From contig OY740768.1 of the NCBI GenBank assembly GCA_963513935.1, forward strand, positions 70,110,231 to 70,174,230: a DNA stretch of 64,000 nt, read 5' to 3'. The stretch is from Aphrophora alni. Lineage: Eukaryota; Arthropoda; Insecta; Hemiptera; Aphrophoridae. A program made the position numbers and the translations under genes. The notes beneath the pieces were generated by a model. That model was not told where the DNA came from and ran no database searches. It saw nothing but the letters and a program-made list of their open reading frames with translations. Below are positions 23,510-31,920 of the stretch, one piece after another (position 1 is the stretch's first letter; each line of letters begins with the position of its first letter).

Positions 23510-23780
23510 ATCATTTCTTATTTTCAAACTGTCTACTATGATGTAAACTTGAAATATTTCCTAATATAAAATTTATTGCAATGACCTTAGAATATTTTTC
23601 AGCTCGGAAGTTAATAGTTGATTTTCGTGGACTTTGAGTCACAGTTAAACAAGTTTGCATTGCATTTTCCTCTCTTCGGGCTGTCCTTGGGCGGTCATAC
23701 CTTGGCACATCCACAACAGATCCATATTTTTCAAATATATCTTCTAAGTTGTAACAGGTACAGCCCGGAAAACAAACATT
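23510..23780 (-). pseudogene. Mariner-like transposase N-terminus (helix-turn-helix)
   Basis: Minus-strand frame with ENAMQTCLTVTQSPRKST preceded by RYDRPRTARRE. It matches the second helix-turn-helix of insect mariner-type transposases, where the pattern is R-S-G-R-P-R-T...E-N-v..v...v..S-P-r-r-S-t. Upstream in the same sense, NLEDIFEKYGSV fits the linker to the first helix-turn-helix. The protein loses homology soon after INFRAE and ends near the left TIR, so no DDE/D core is present. This fragment could have bound TIR DNA but could not catalyse transposition. Confidence 0.7.
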
Positions 23781-24363
23781 TAAATAAAATTTATCAAATT
23801 ATAAATAATTTGTAACGAGAGTTTAGATTTAGATAAATAAATCTCTCGACCAAATTTAAGCGATATTTATACAATCACTATTAAATCTCAATTAGTAATT
23901 GAATTTTGTCTGTCGAGTCAAGTACTACCAAAAGATAACACTGCATAAGCTAGGTGGTTATATCAGTGGTTAACATGTTAACTAGTCACTCCCCGAACTG
24001 TCATTGAGGTTCTGATATAATACAAATAATGCCGTCCCATTACTACAACATTAATCCCATAGTTACAACAGGAGTAGTAGCTACACATATCTTTGTGTGT
24101 TTTGTTTCCATGAACTCAAAAGCAAGTAAAAAGTTTTTTTTAACTGTTTAGTTTTTGAAGTGAGTTAGTTGGTTTATTTGTATTCTTTTTGTGCCTGTGG
24201 TAATTTTGTTATTAAGTTCAATTTTTATAAATCAGACGTATATACTTCGGATCGTAAATAAAAATGACACAAAAGATGTTTTCAAAGACGTACATACATT
24301 ATTTTTCTGGATTCTGACAATATCTTCGACAAGCTACCCCTGTGTAAAGTAACTTTCCATGCT

Positions 24364-24545
24364 TAAAGAGAATAAAAATATATTTAAGAAATACCACATC
24401 TCAAGATAGGTTGAATGACCTTGCAACAGTATCCATGGGGAAGAAAGTGCTTGGTGATCTTCTAGAGACAATGCCAGTCTATATAGACATCATCAAGTTC
24501 ACTCCTCACAAAGACAGGAGATTGGATCTCATTTTTAACAAAATA
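24364..24545 (+). pseudogene. hAT transposase C-terminal (dimerisation) fragment
   Basis: Plus-strand frame with RIKIYLRNTTSQDRLNDLA followed by TVSMGKK and ending in IIKFTPHKDRRLDLIF. It resembles the very end of hAT-family transposases and their domesticated zinc-finger MYM-type relatives. In those the pattern is L-r-s-t-m-s-Q-e-R-L-n-x-L-A-x-x-S-I-e, followed by a basic tail. The rest of a hAT transposase is missing on both sides. It lies inside the mariner TIRs on the opposite strand to the mariner fragment. No 8-bp duplication could be assigned. Confidence 0.6.
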
Positions 24546-25192
24546 TCTTTGTTTTATTCGTATTTTGTATTTCATATCTTTAAGACAATTTATTTCACAA
24601 ACTTAATTGTTTTTTGAGATTTAGATGTTGTTAAATGCCTTCATAGTTACAATAATGATAACACAAATATTGTCAATTTCAAAATATTGTCATTCTCACC
24701 TTCAGTGTTTGTTTGATTGATTATGAATGTTCATTGATTTGGGGGTCACAAACAATATTGGTTTTTATTCATTTATGGTTATTGTTAATTTTAGCAATTT
24801 GTTATCGTAAAACCACATATATCAACAGACCCAGGATGTAATTACCCCCCCCCCCCCACCAATATCAGTTATGTGGACTGAACCAACTTTTTGAAGTAAA
24901 AAGCTGTACTGAGTTGTTCAAAGTTTGTTGAGATGGTAGATTAGTATTTTAGTAGTACCACTTTTATAAAAAGGTTTAAAGTTGAAATCTTTCCTTCTTT
25001 TGTTAAAATCATAACAGATCATTGACTCACACAATTAAGTTCAGTATACATTTTTCAACTGATAAAAAGTTTGAGACAAGTTGGTAGCCTTATCAACCTT
25101 TCATTAAAAAATTATCAGTTTTCTAATGGCATTATTATGGGCAATTTTTTTTGAAATTCAAGTGTCAAGTAACCTTTGTGCCACTCTCTGTA

Positions 25193-26409
25193 TTTTATAT
25201 TTTGATGTTTTATTATTTTATTTTATTCTTATAAAATTGTGTTGAAATATATTGTTATGATTTTTAAAGCTAAGAGTTTTAAATTTTTTTTTTTATATTC
25301 CTGAATACACTCTTACACTCTTTTAATCATGTAACAATAATTTCTCTCCAGTTGTTTGTAGTTGTTTTTTTCCCATGTAAATAATTTAGGTGGTAAAACT
25401 CAAGAAGTTCATTTGAACATTTGACTACTAATATTTTTTATAATAAACTACCAAATGTCACAATGCAAATTTAAAGTGCAATTTGAAATACATATTCAAT
25501 TCTGAAAATTTTGTATTGTTTTTGGTAGATAGACCTGTAATACTTTTATACTAAATATATTTTAGTGTTGCCATAATTTTAATCTAAAAATATCATTTAT
25601 GATGTTATTATCACAAATATAGCATATGACAATTTCATTATCACATTACATAATATTTTTGATCAGATTATACAATAAGTAATAATTATTTCTCTTTTAG
25701 TATAATGTCATAGCATTTACTTGATTAATACTGTAGTGCATCATAACATGAAATATAAATATGATATTTAGTTGCTTATACATATAGGCTACAATATTCA
25801 CATTTGGCACCATTGTTCATTATCTTTATCCAAAAGATTGTATTTTTCAACAATGCACAAATTTGAAATAGCTTTATTGTATGGTTGTAATTATTATTAC
25901 TACTACTCATTGTTCTATATTTTTTTAAGATATGTGTTTTTGTATTGGACTTGTTGTTGTTCTTAACAAAGTACTTAATAAATAATATACTTATATCCTT
26001 TAAAGTTTTAAAAAATAAATCAAAATATTGCAAATGATTGCTTTAGATTTCATAACTTTAAAAAGTTCCTTGCCTTTAGTGTATCCATGTGTCTTGGAAT
26101 TCATAAAGAATTGTCTGTTTTAATATCATATGCCTTTTTAAATGTATCAATTTACATTAAGAATATTGTATTTGGAATTGTAATGGTATATATAGAATTG
26201 TAATTGTAAACAACATGTAACACATTATTGTATTGTTAAATTAATTAATCTTAATTCATATAAAGTTTATTCAATGTATCTTTTTTATACACCTGTCATT
26301 GTTTATAAACATGTAAAGACATAAAATCTAATAAATGTAATAATGTTTTTTAATGAATTGAGATAAGTATTTTTTGTCCACAAATCCTTTTTTAAAAATT
26401 CATATTTGT
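25193..26409. other. AT-rich non-coding DNA
   Basis: Nothing recognisable. ORFs on both strands around 25772-26033 lack domain features and appear to be chance. Confidence 0.5.
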
Positions 26410-26545
26410 TTAGTATCCAAGTCACAACTGTTTGAAATAACAATGATTTACCTTATGTATATTCTGCCACATGACTTCATTCTTGGTATTACAACTAACA
26501 CGTTTCAGATCATCTGCTCCATCTTCAGAGTGTTTTCACTCGCTT
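26410..26545 (-). repeat. Penelope-like element end repeat, copy A, with hammerhead-like motif
   Basis: Minus-strand repeat matching copy B (28000-28150, opposite orientation) over about 130 bp, including the tail GGTAAATCATTGTTATTTCAA. The core at 26528-26495 reads CTGAAGA, then TGGAGCAGATGATCT, then GAAACGTGTTAG: a hammerhead-like CUGANGA...GAAA arrangement around a potential small hairpin. A perfect GAGTG-AAAA-CACTC hairpin lies immediately upstream. It follows a GIY-YIG remnant in the same sense, as expected for the 3' end of a PLE. Confidence 0.6.
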
Positions 26546-26599
26546 GGGGGTAATTAGTACATTAAAATTCAACCAAAATTATGAACAAAGCATATCCGG

Positions 26600-26860
26600 A
26601 TTGTGTCTGTTGTGAAAGTAAATCTGGAACTCTTCCAAGATATTTAATAGTTTACTCTTTTTACATTTATAAAGAATTTTAAGGTTGTATTCTATATTAT
26701 TATAATTATGGTTTTCTTTGGTCAAATGTTCTGCGTATTTTGATTGATTTATTTTATAACTAGGTAAATGTTCTTTAAAATCTCAGTTTAAAACTCCTTC
26801 CTGTTTGTCCTATATGTGATTTATTGCATTCATTACACAATAACACAATAACAGACACAA
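26600..26860 (-). pseudogene. Penelope-like element GIY-YIG nuclease remnant, copy 1
   Basis: Minus-strand reading gives LCNECNKSHIGQTGRSFK, then after a frameshift KYAEHLTKENHNYNN, IEYNLKILYKC and ILEEFQIYFH. This is the C-terminal endonuclease of Penelope-like retroelements: a C-x2-C knuckle, the Y-I-G-Q-T-G-R block with the catalytic arginine, and the A-E-H-L...N-H block. Y is replaced by H before IGQTGR. At least one frameshift (after KLRF) inactivates it. In an intact PLE this nuclease nicks target DNA to prime reverse transcription. Confidence 0.75.
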
Positions 26861-27099
26861 TTCGGACATGCTGCTGAATGACAAGTTGAACTTTTCTTCA
26901 AACCCTATATATGACACAATCAATTCCCTGACCAGAAAATAGAAACCATTTCAGTTACTGATAGTGAGTTGACAAAAACATGTGTGTGGATTTTAATGTA
27001 TTATATTTAAACAGTATTAAAGTGATTCAATTCATAAAATGTTTTATATTATATGACAAGTTTATATGTTTGTATATTTGTGTGTAAAATATTTGTGAC

Positions 27100-27335
27100 A
27101 ATGTACAACAGCCAGATGATGTCTCATTGAAGATGAAACGGCTGTAGCTGCATTAATAAAGGATTGTTATAGACTAAGGTAAATTACTGTATATAATATA
27201 TATTAAAATAAACAATCCAGAGGTTTCAACTAAGAATTATGAAAACAATACATTTCGTAGACGACACATAACACAGCGTGACACATAGGATGCACATCGT
27301 ATCAATGTCCCAGGACAACTAATGTCTCATATCTG
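27100..27335 (+). repeat. Penelope-like element end repeat, divergent copy E
   Basis: Plus-strand segment with AGATGAT, GTCT-CATTGA-AGAT (27121-27134) and GAAAC, enclosed by ACAGCC/GGCTGT (27108-27113 with 27140-27145). It is followed by 'aaggtaaattactgt', like the tail of copies A and B. Further on, about 27245-27330 (acatttcgtagacgacacat and onward) matches the reverse complement of about 27890-27975, so parts of two PLE copies face each other here. Confidence 0.5.
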
Positions 27336-27394
27336 TAAGATTTGTACCTTGGATTTTGATAGCTGTATCATATATTGTATTTAAGGAAAAATTT

Positions 27395-27650
27395 AGTTGG
27401 TCGTTCATTAAGCTGTGTTTGTTATATTCAAAAGCATTATGTATCTCAAATTTGTCGATTGCATCCATATACTGTATTTCACTTTTCTGGATATATGTAG
27501 TGGTTCTAGGTTGGTTTTAAAATCAGTATATAAATGGTTTTTATCAATAAGGTGGAGTGCAAAATTTGACGTATTGCTGTCGATGTTCTTTTTTAGCAAA
27601 TGCTCCTTAAACCTTTGACAAAATCCTCTTCCTGTTTGACCTATATAGAA
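27395..27650 (-). pseudogene. Penelope-like element GIY-YIG nuclease remnant, copy 2
   Basis: Minus-strand IGQTGRGFCQRFKEHLLKKN (27648-27590), then SNFALHLIDKNHLYTDF, TNLEPLHI and further residues to the stop near 27410. This is the same nuclease domain as copy 1 and better preserved: the G-Q-T-G-R block, F-x-x-R-F-K-E-H, and A-x-H-L...N-H are all present. A stop interrupts the tyrosine block just before IGQTGR. Residues upstream join the linker region in the next entry. Confidence 0.78.
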
Positions 27651-27654
27651 TTAA

Positions 27655-27970
27655 TTGGTCACATTTTAATTTATAAATTCCTGTTTTAAGCTCTAGAAGT
27701 CTGTTATGTTTCTGGCTGATTAATTTCTTAATATTGTTGTTGGTTCGAAATGCTCTGGTAAGATTGAGTTTTTAAATTTTATTAGTTAATATATTTGGTA
27801 ATATATTTCTGTATTCACATGCCATGAAGGTCTTCTTTTCTTTATTTTTAGTGAGTGGTCTTGTAATATTCTTTTGTTTTTTATTTAATAATTTATCGAC
27901 CATGAGACGATAATTTATTGATGCCCATCCTATATGTTGCGCTGTGTATCGTCTGTTAAATGTATTATTT
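27655..27970 (-). pseudogene. Penelope-like element RT-to-nuclease linker remnant
   Basis: Minus-strand LTRAFRTNNNIKKLISQKHN, then LELKTGIYKLKCDQ. This is the segment that joins the RT C-terminus to the GIY-YIG nuclease in Penelope-like proteins (F-R-T-x-N-N-L...K, then G-I-Y-K-L-x-C). Upstream the frame reads through YRNILPNILT and TRPLTKNKEKKTF with one stop. It is contiguous with nuclease copy 2, so both belong to one element. Confidence 0.65.
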
Positions 27971-27999
27971 TGTTCGTGATTTTCAATGTTTTAGTGTAT

Positions 28000-28150
28000 T
28001 AACGACTTCAGGTGAGTGAAAAAACTCTAAAGATGGAGCATATGTTCTGAAACGCATTAGTTGTAATACCAAGAAAGAAGTCAAGTGGGGAAATATACTT
28101 AAGGTAAATCATTGTTATTTCAAACAATTGTAACTTGGATACAAAACAAT
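28000..28150 (+). repeat. Penelope-like element end repeat, copy B, with hammerhead-like motif
   Basis: Inverted partner of copy A. The core at 28027-28062 reads CTAAAGA, TGGAGCATATGTTCT, GAAACGCATTAG. The first block departs from CUGAAGA by one base (G to A), which should abolish hammerhead cleavage. GAGC-ATAT-GTTC forms the internal hairpin. It lies antisense to the adjacent PLE coding remnants on both sides. Confidence 0.6.
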
Positions 28151-28170
28151 TATGCATTTTAAATTAGAAG

Positions 28171-28540
28171 CTAGCCAAGCATCTCTGGTATACAAGTATC
28201 AAAATATTCTTTATTTTTTTTAAATAATTTATCAAGCATGTGACTTTTATTGGCCATGGCAATATGCTTTATAGTATCAAGTTTATCTATAAAGTCATCT
28301 TTATTTAAAGGTATTGTAACTAATACCATACTGTTGTATGCAGCTGTTATTTTTTGAGAAATAGGGTGATGTGAATCAGAATGTATGGTAGTAACAGTGG
28401 TTGTGGGTTTTCTGTATATTTTGTAGCAAAATTTGTCCCTTTCTTTAATAATCGTTCTATCTAAAAAAATTAATGTATTGTTAACTTCAATTTCACTTGT
28501 GAATTGTATATACTTGAAACCAAATGAGCTTTCATTGGCC
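28171..28540 (-). pseudogene. Penelope-like element reverse transcriptase C-terminal remnant
   Basis: Open minus-strand frame of about 120 codons. It begins FKYIQFTSEIE, continues NNTLIFLDRTII, KIYRKPTTTVTTI and SHHPISQKI, and ends CIPEMLG at a TAG (28171-28173). F-T-x-E-x-E...L-x-F-L-D, then Y-R-K-P-T, then H-P-x-x-x-K is diagnostic of the Penelope RT thumb region. The catalytic palm is missing because the upstream junction near 28540 is with a Jockey-type LINE. It stops where an intact protein would run on to the nuclease. Confidence 0.8.
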
Positions 28541-28544
28541 CAGA

Positions 28545-28780
28545 ACCTGTCTACTGCTTAGCATATTATTTATCCAATAATTGGCTCTGCACCTCAGGAT
28601 ACAATCTTTATCACTATCGAGTTATTGCTTTTGTTATCAAAAGCCCTTTCTATATCCAAAAAGATTGCCAGGGTGATTTCTTTGTATGGGATTGCTTGTT
28701 CAATCTTCCTAACCAAAGTGAGTAGTGGTTATTAACAAGATAATAAGCAGCAGTAGACTCCCAAAACCTTATCATTAATA
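28545..28780 (-). pseudogene. Jockey-type LINE reverse transcriptase fragment
   Basis: Minus-strand reading across frames gives VRKIEQAIPYKEITLAIFLD then IERAFDNKSN, the RT motif-A block (F-L-D-I-E-G-A-F-D-N in intact relatives) with both acidic positions kept. AEPIIG and similar residues follow, where family members read G-x-x-x-x-x-I-x-x-W-I. Stops and shifts are present. The fragment ends abruptly at the PLE junction near 28540, so the rest of the RT is lost. Confidence 0.65.
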
Positions 28781-29159
28781 TGCCTATCTCTACTGTGGTC
28801 TTGTTCTAGGCTCTATTCTGTATCGTATGGGAATCTGGAAAGTGTGTGCTGAGGAAAGACTGAAATTCCTCTTTCGGACTGTCCATATGGGTAATAATCT
28901 TATTTGAGTATATCATATTACCAAACTTTTTCTCGCCATCCATGACATTCATTGTGTGGTGAGAAAAAACTTTTTTGAGTTTTACACAGTCCGATACCTA
29001 ATTGATGTTTTCACAGTTCTCTCCAAGGTTTCTTTTAGGCTCTGCTTACTTTTTTGTTATATTCCATGAGTGCCATTGAGTATTTATCTTAGCTTTCTGT
29101 ACATTTACATAAATTGTACAATCTGTGAACTGTTTCCTCAAAGTCATAATTATTCCACT
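28781..29159 (-). pseudogene. LINE endonuclease-RT linker, degraded
   Basis: Between the two recognisable LINE domains. Minus-strand traces such as EEFQSFLSTHFPDSHTIQNR (where relatives have L-x-x-H-F-P) keep the order expected of ORF2, but frames change repeatedly. Confidence 0.5.
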
Positions 29160-29992
29160 TTAATGTGTCTTCTTTGTGATCTCAGGACAGGTATTTTGAC
29201 ATGGCTCATTGATGAATCTGTTCAATGAATTAACCATTTCATCGGTTCCATGTCCTAGATTTGATGACCCAGTAATATCAAGCTTGTGACTTAATTCATC
29301 ATGGAACATGCACCATTCAGTATTTATAGAATTTTTATAAATTTCTTTTAGGTAGCTTGATCTTATATGAAAGGAGATGAAGTTGTAATTTGAAACAGAC
29401 AGATCATCAGACACCATCCAGCAGTTAGCTAAACTAATGTCTAGATCTTTCTCTCTTAAACCCTGACCTTTTCTTTGCTTGAAGGTAGGTTTGCAGTCCT
29501 GATTAATATAACTAAATCTAATTTACCTGTAAAATTTAAAAGACACTCACCTCGGTTGTCGGCACCAGTGCTTCTCCACGATGTATGTTGGGCATTAGCA
29601 TCAGATCCAAGGATCAAGTGCCACTTTTTCTCATCATGAAACTCCACAATCTGCTTCAGCTCAGTTGACAATGGGGCTTCAGTGGAGTTGTAGAGAAGGT
29701 ATACAGATGAAAGAAGCAACCTGACCAAGTATATCTTAGTCATGGCCATATCTCGGAAACAGAGTTAAGTAATTTTTAGTGATTTGATATTGTGATTAAC
29801 AAACATGCAACTCTATAGGTCTACCAGATCCAGTATCATATCAAGTTAACTTTTGCATTGCTAATTCATATCACTTTGCCTTTAACGGTTCATGGTTCCT
29901 ATAACAGAGCCACTCGTATGTCTTCTTCTGACAAGATATTCTGGCAGAGCAAAGCCATAGACACTGTGACATGATGTAAATTAATTTGGAGC
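29160..29992 (-). pseudogene. Jockey-type LINE apurinic-like endonuclease domain
   Basis: The minus strand begins LQINLHHVTVSMALLCQ, then EEDIRVALL-stop-EP, the first strand of the exonuclease-endonuclease-phosphatase fold with its catalytic E (the Q before it is mutated to a stop). The 97-codon frame at 29749-29456 adds WHLILGSDANAQHTSW and NRGECLLNF, the central D-x-N-A block of the family. The frame at 29417-29160 begins MVSDDLSVSNYNFISF, the S-D-H-x-x-I block in which H is now Y. In an active element this nuclease nicks target DNA for RT priming. Premature stops and the lost histidine show that it is dead. Confidence 0.78.
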
Positions 29993-31000
29993 ATTGTCAC
30001 TCATCTTTCCTTCTTTGCACCCTAAAGGTCACCCTTTAGCATCCTAGGAATAGATGCATATTTAATGCCTTCAGTTTTTGTAGGGAGTTTGCCCATCAGG
30101 GTTTCTGCTGACGGCTGTCCAAAAGTCAGTATTTAGTCTGTGTTGATGTTTGAGATCAAGCATCATGTCTTTCTTTTTCTATGCTCCAGAAATTTGGACC
30201 TAGATACAAATTTCCGTGCTTCACTATTTTTACCAGGCTCCATGCTGGACTCGATCTGAAGTTAACTCCTAGAAGGGGTCTACTCTTTGAATTGCTTCTC
30301 CAGCCACTCCTTGCTTAAGGCATTGGTAGAGACCACAACCTCAACTCTGCATTCCAGATGGCAGCTGGTTATACTGACGTCATCGCCTCTAGGGACGCAC
30401 CAGCCAATCTCCCTCTCAATGCTCTGAGTTATCCCCTCCGTAAGCCTCGTGTCTTGGTGTTCAAGCTGAACAATCACTAGCTTTTCTACAAACACTTTAT
30501 CTCTAAATAATTCAACAGCCTTCCTCCTCACCTATGTCAAATCATTTGCAGACTTCGACTTTTTCTTTGCAACATAAACATCCTCTGGTGTCAGCTGCTG
30601 TTGTTACCTCTTTACACCATATTCATTTGATCCACCAGATTCAATCTATTTGCTTTGTGAAGGATCACTGTGCCGGTTCAATACCAAATTTTCCTGAACC
30701 CCAGATGATCCAGTTTCATTTGGTTGACACCATGTGCTCGGTTCTTGTCTTTCCTTCCTTGATAGAACATTCTCTCTCTAGCAAGGGCTTCTTCTATTTT
30801 TTCCTTCATAGTTGACCATGGGAAACCCTTACTTTTGGTTCCTTCCTCTGTTCCCTACTATCTTCTCAAATTTTGCCATCCTCCGAGTTCAGCATGTTGT
30901 ACTCTTCAATGTGTGTCATATCGTGTATATGCTTAGTTTTCTCATTTGGAATGTTTTCAGTCAGAGGCATCTCTCGTCTAAAATTTCCTGTTAAATGAGA
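29993..31000 (-). pseudogene. Probable LINE ORF1 or 5' region, degraded
   Basis: A minus-strand frame at 30531-30280 reads PRGDDVSITSCHLECRVEVV and WLEKQF. It loosely resembles a domain found next to insect Jockey-type elements, with a glycine-aspartate turn and a terminal W-L. Its position directly 5' of the endonuclease supports an ORF1 origin. Plus-strand ORFs over 30534-30994 look like shadows. No zinc knuckles could be assigned. Confidence 0.4.
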
Positions 31001-31860
31001 CCTTCAGGAAAAATACCTTTTACCCACTAAGAAATACACTCAGAGTTGTCACATATACCCCCACCAACACTCTAACGAAAAGCAAAGTTGAAATTCCAAT
31101 GCGCGAGGAGGAGGATACGAGTAATCTCACCACACTACTAATATCAGTTTTATGGATATCGACAAAACTAATAATTCTCATCCTGATATAATAAATATTA
31201 AATCTAAACTCTGCCTTGAACTATGTCCACATATTCATGCTGCAACAAACCTGACTGTATATCTATTATAATAGACTAATTATAAACAAATTTGAAGTAA
31301 CTCCCATACACTAGAGTAGAAAAATCTATTAGGCTGGTTTTGAACTACAATTTTTCCGACCCCCCAACAACGACCCCTCCGCCTTACAAATACTATATAC
31401 TAACTGAACTTAGACCTGCAGAATAGCTCAGTTGGTGTAGTCTCATGTTTAAAAATCATACTGGTAGTCTAAACATAGTTTTCACTGAAAAAGTGTTAAA
31501 TCATAGTTGGGTCGTCAGACAAAATCTTATAGCGGGAGGCAAAGATAACTACAGGTCAAAAGTCGGTGCAGTTCTCAGCGAAAATCAATATGGTTGTCGA
31601 TTCTGTTATGAATTTCACAACCACATGAAAAAGATGATGGGTGGAGTGGAAGTTGTTGCATTTTATGCTGGAAAAACAAGCTGGTGTATGGTTAGGTTAC
31701 AACTCTTTCCATTTTACACTGAATAACAACATGGCCAAGCCTCCATCTTATTAGTTAACTGATCTGGGGAATGGGAGGGATTTTAGCTTAAAATCTTTTG
31801 ATATTGTAGTTTTAATTTTAGTTTTATTTCACAAGTAGAAGTGTAAGTTTAGATGTAGTA
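31001..31860. other. Non-coding or unrecognised repeat DNA
   Basis: An RNA polymerase III A-box-like sequence, tagctcagttgg, lies at 31424-31435 without a B box at tRNA spacing. A 93-codon plus frame (31445-31726) follows but has no recognised domain; two nearby cysteines (GCRFC) are its only notable feature. The stretch to the hammerhead-like site at 31877 may be one dispersed element, but I cannot define its ends. Confidence 0.35.
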
Positions 31861-31876
31861 TAGTTTGGAATCAAGA

Positions 31877-31920
31877 CCCTCTGATGATGAGAACCATGTT
31901 ATCGAAATGTACATTGGGGC
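31877..31920 (+). ncRNA. Hammerhead-like ribozyme candidate C
   Basis: The best-formed example in the window. CCCT (31877-31880) pairs with GGGG (31916-31919) as stem I. CTGATGA (31881-31887) is the exact core. One extra T (31888) precedes stem II, GAGAAC/GTTATC (31889-31894 with 31898-31903, one G-A mismatch, loop CAT). GAA (31904-31906) follows, then stem III ATGT/ACAT without a loop, then T at the cleavage position (31915). The extra T and loopless stem III depart from the consensus, so self-cleavage may need a dimer or may not occur. Confidence 0.45.

Larger units (their letters stand above)
23436..25190 (-). mobile_element. Mariner-type DNA transposon shell with long TIRs
   Basis: The left end at 23436 reads CAGGGTGGCACAAAAGTTAC and continues TTGACACTTGAATTT. 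The reverse complement of the right end, from 25190, reads CAGAGAGTGGCACAAAGGTTAC followed by the same TTGACACTTGAATTT. TIR similarity extends over about 35 bp. Both ends are flanked by TA (23434-23435 and 25191-25192). The minus strand just inside the left end encodes a transposase DNA-binding domain, but the catalytic domain is absent: the coding sense runs towards the left TIR and only about 75 bp remain after it. A hAT transposase fragment in the middle (about 24364-24545) shows a later rearrangement or nested insertion. A C13 run lies at about 24845-24857. Confidence 0.8.

Noticed and set aside
30534..30994. Two adjacent plus-strand ORFs of 93 and 60 codons
   Set aside because: They overlap the minus-strand LINE 5' region and show no domain of their own.
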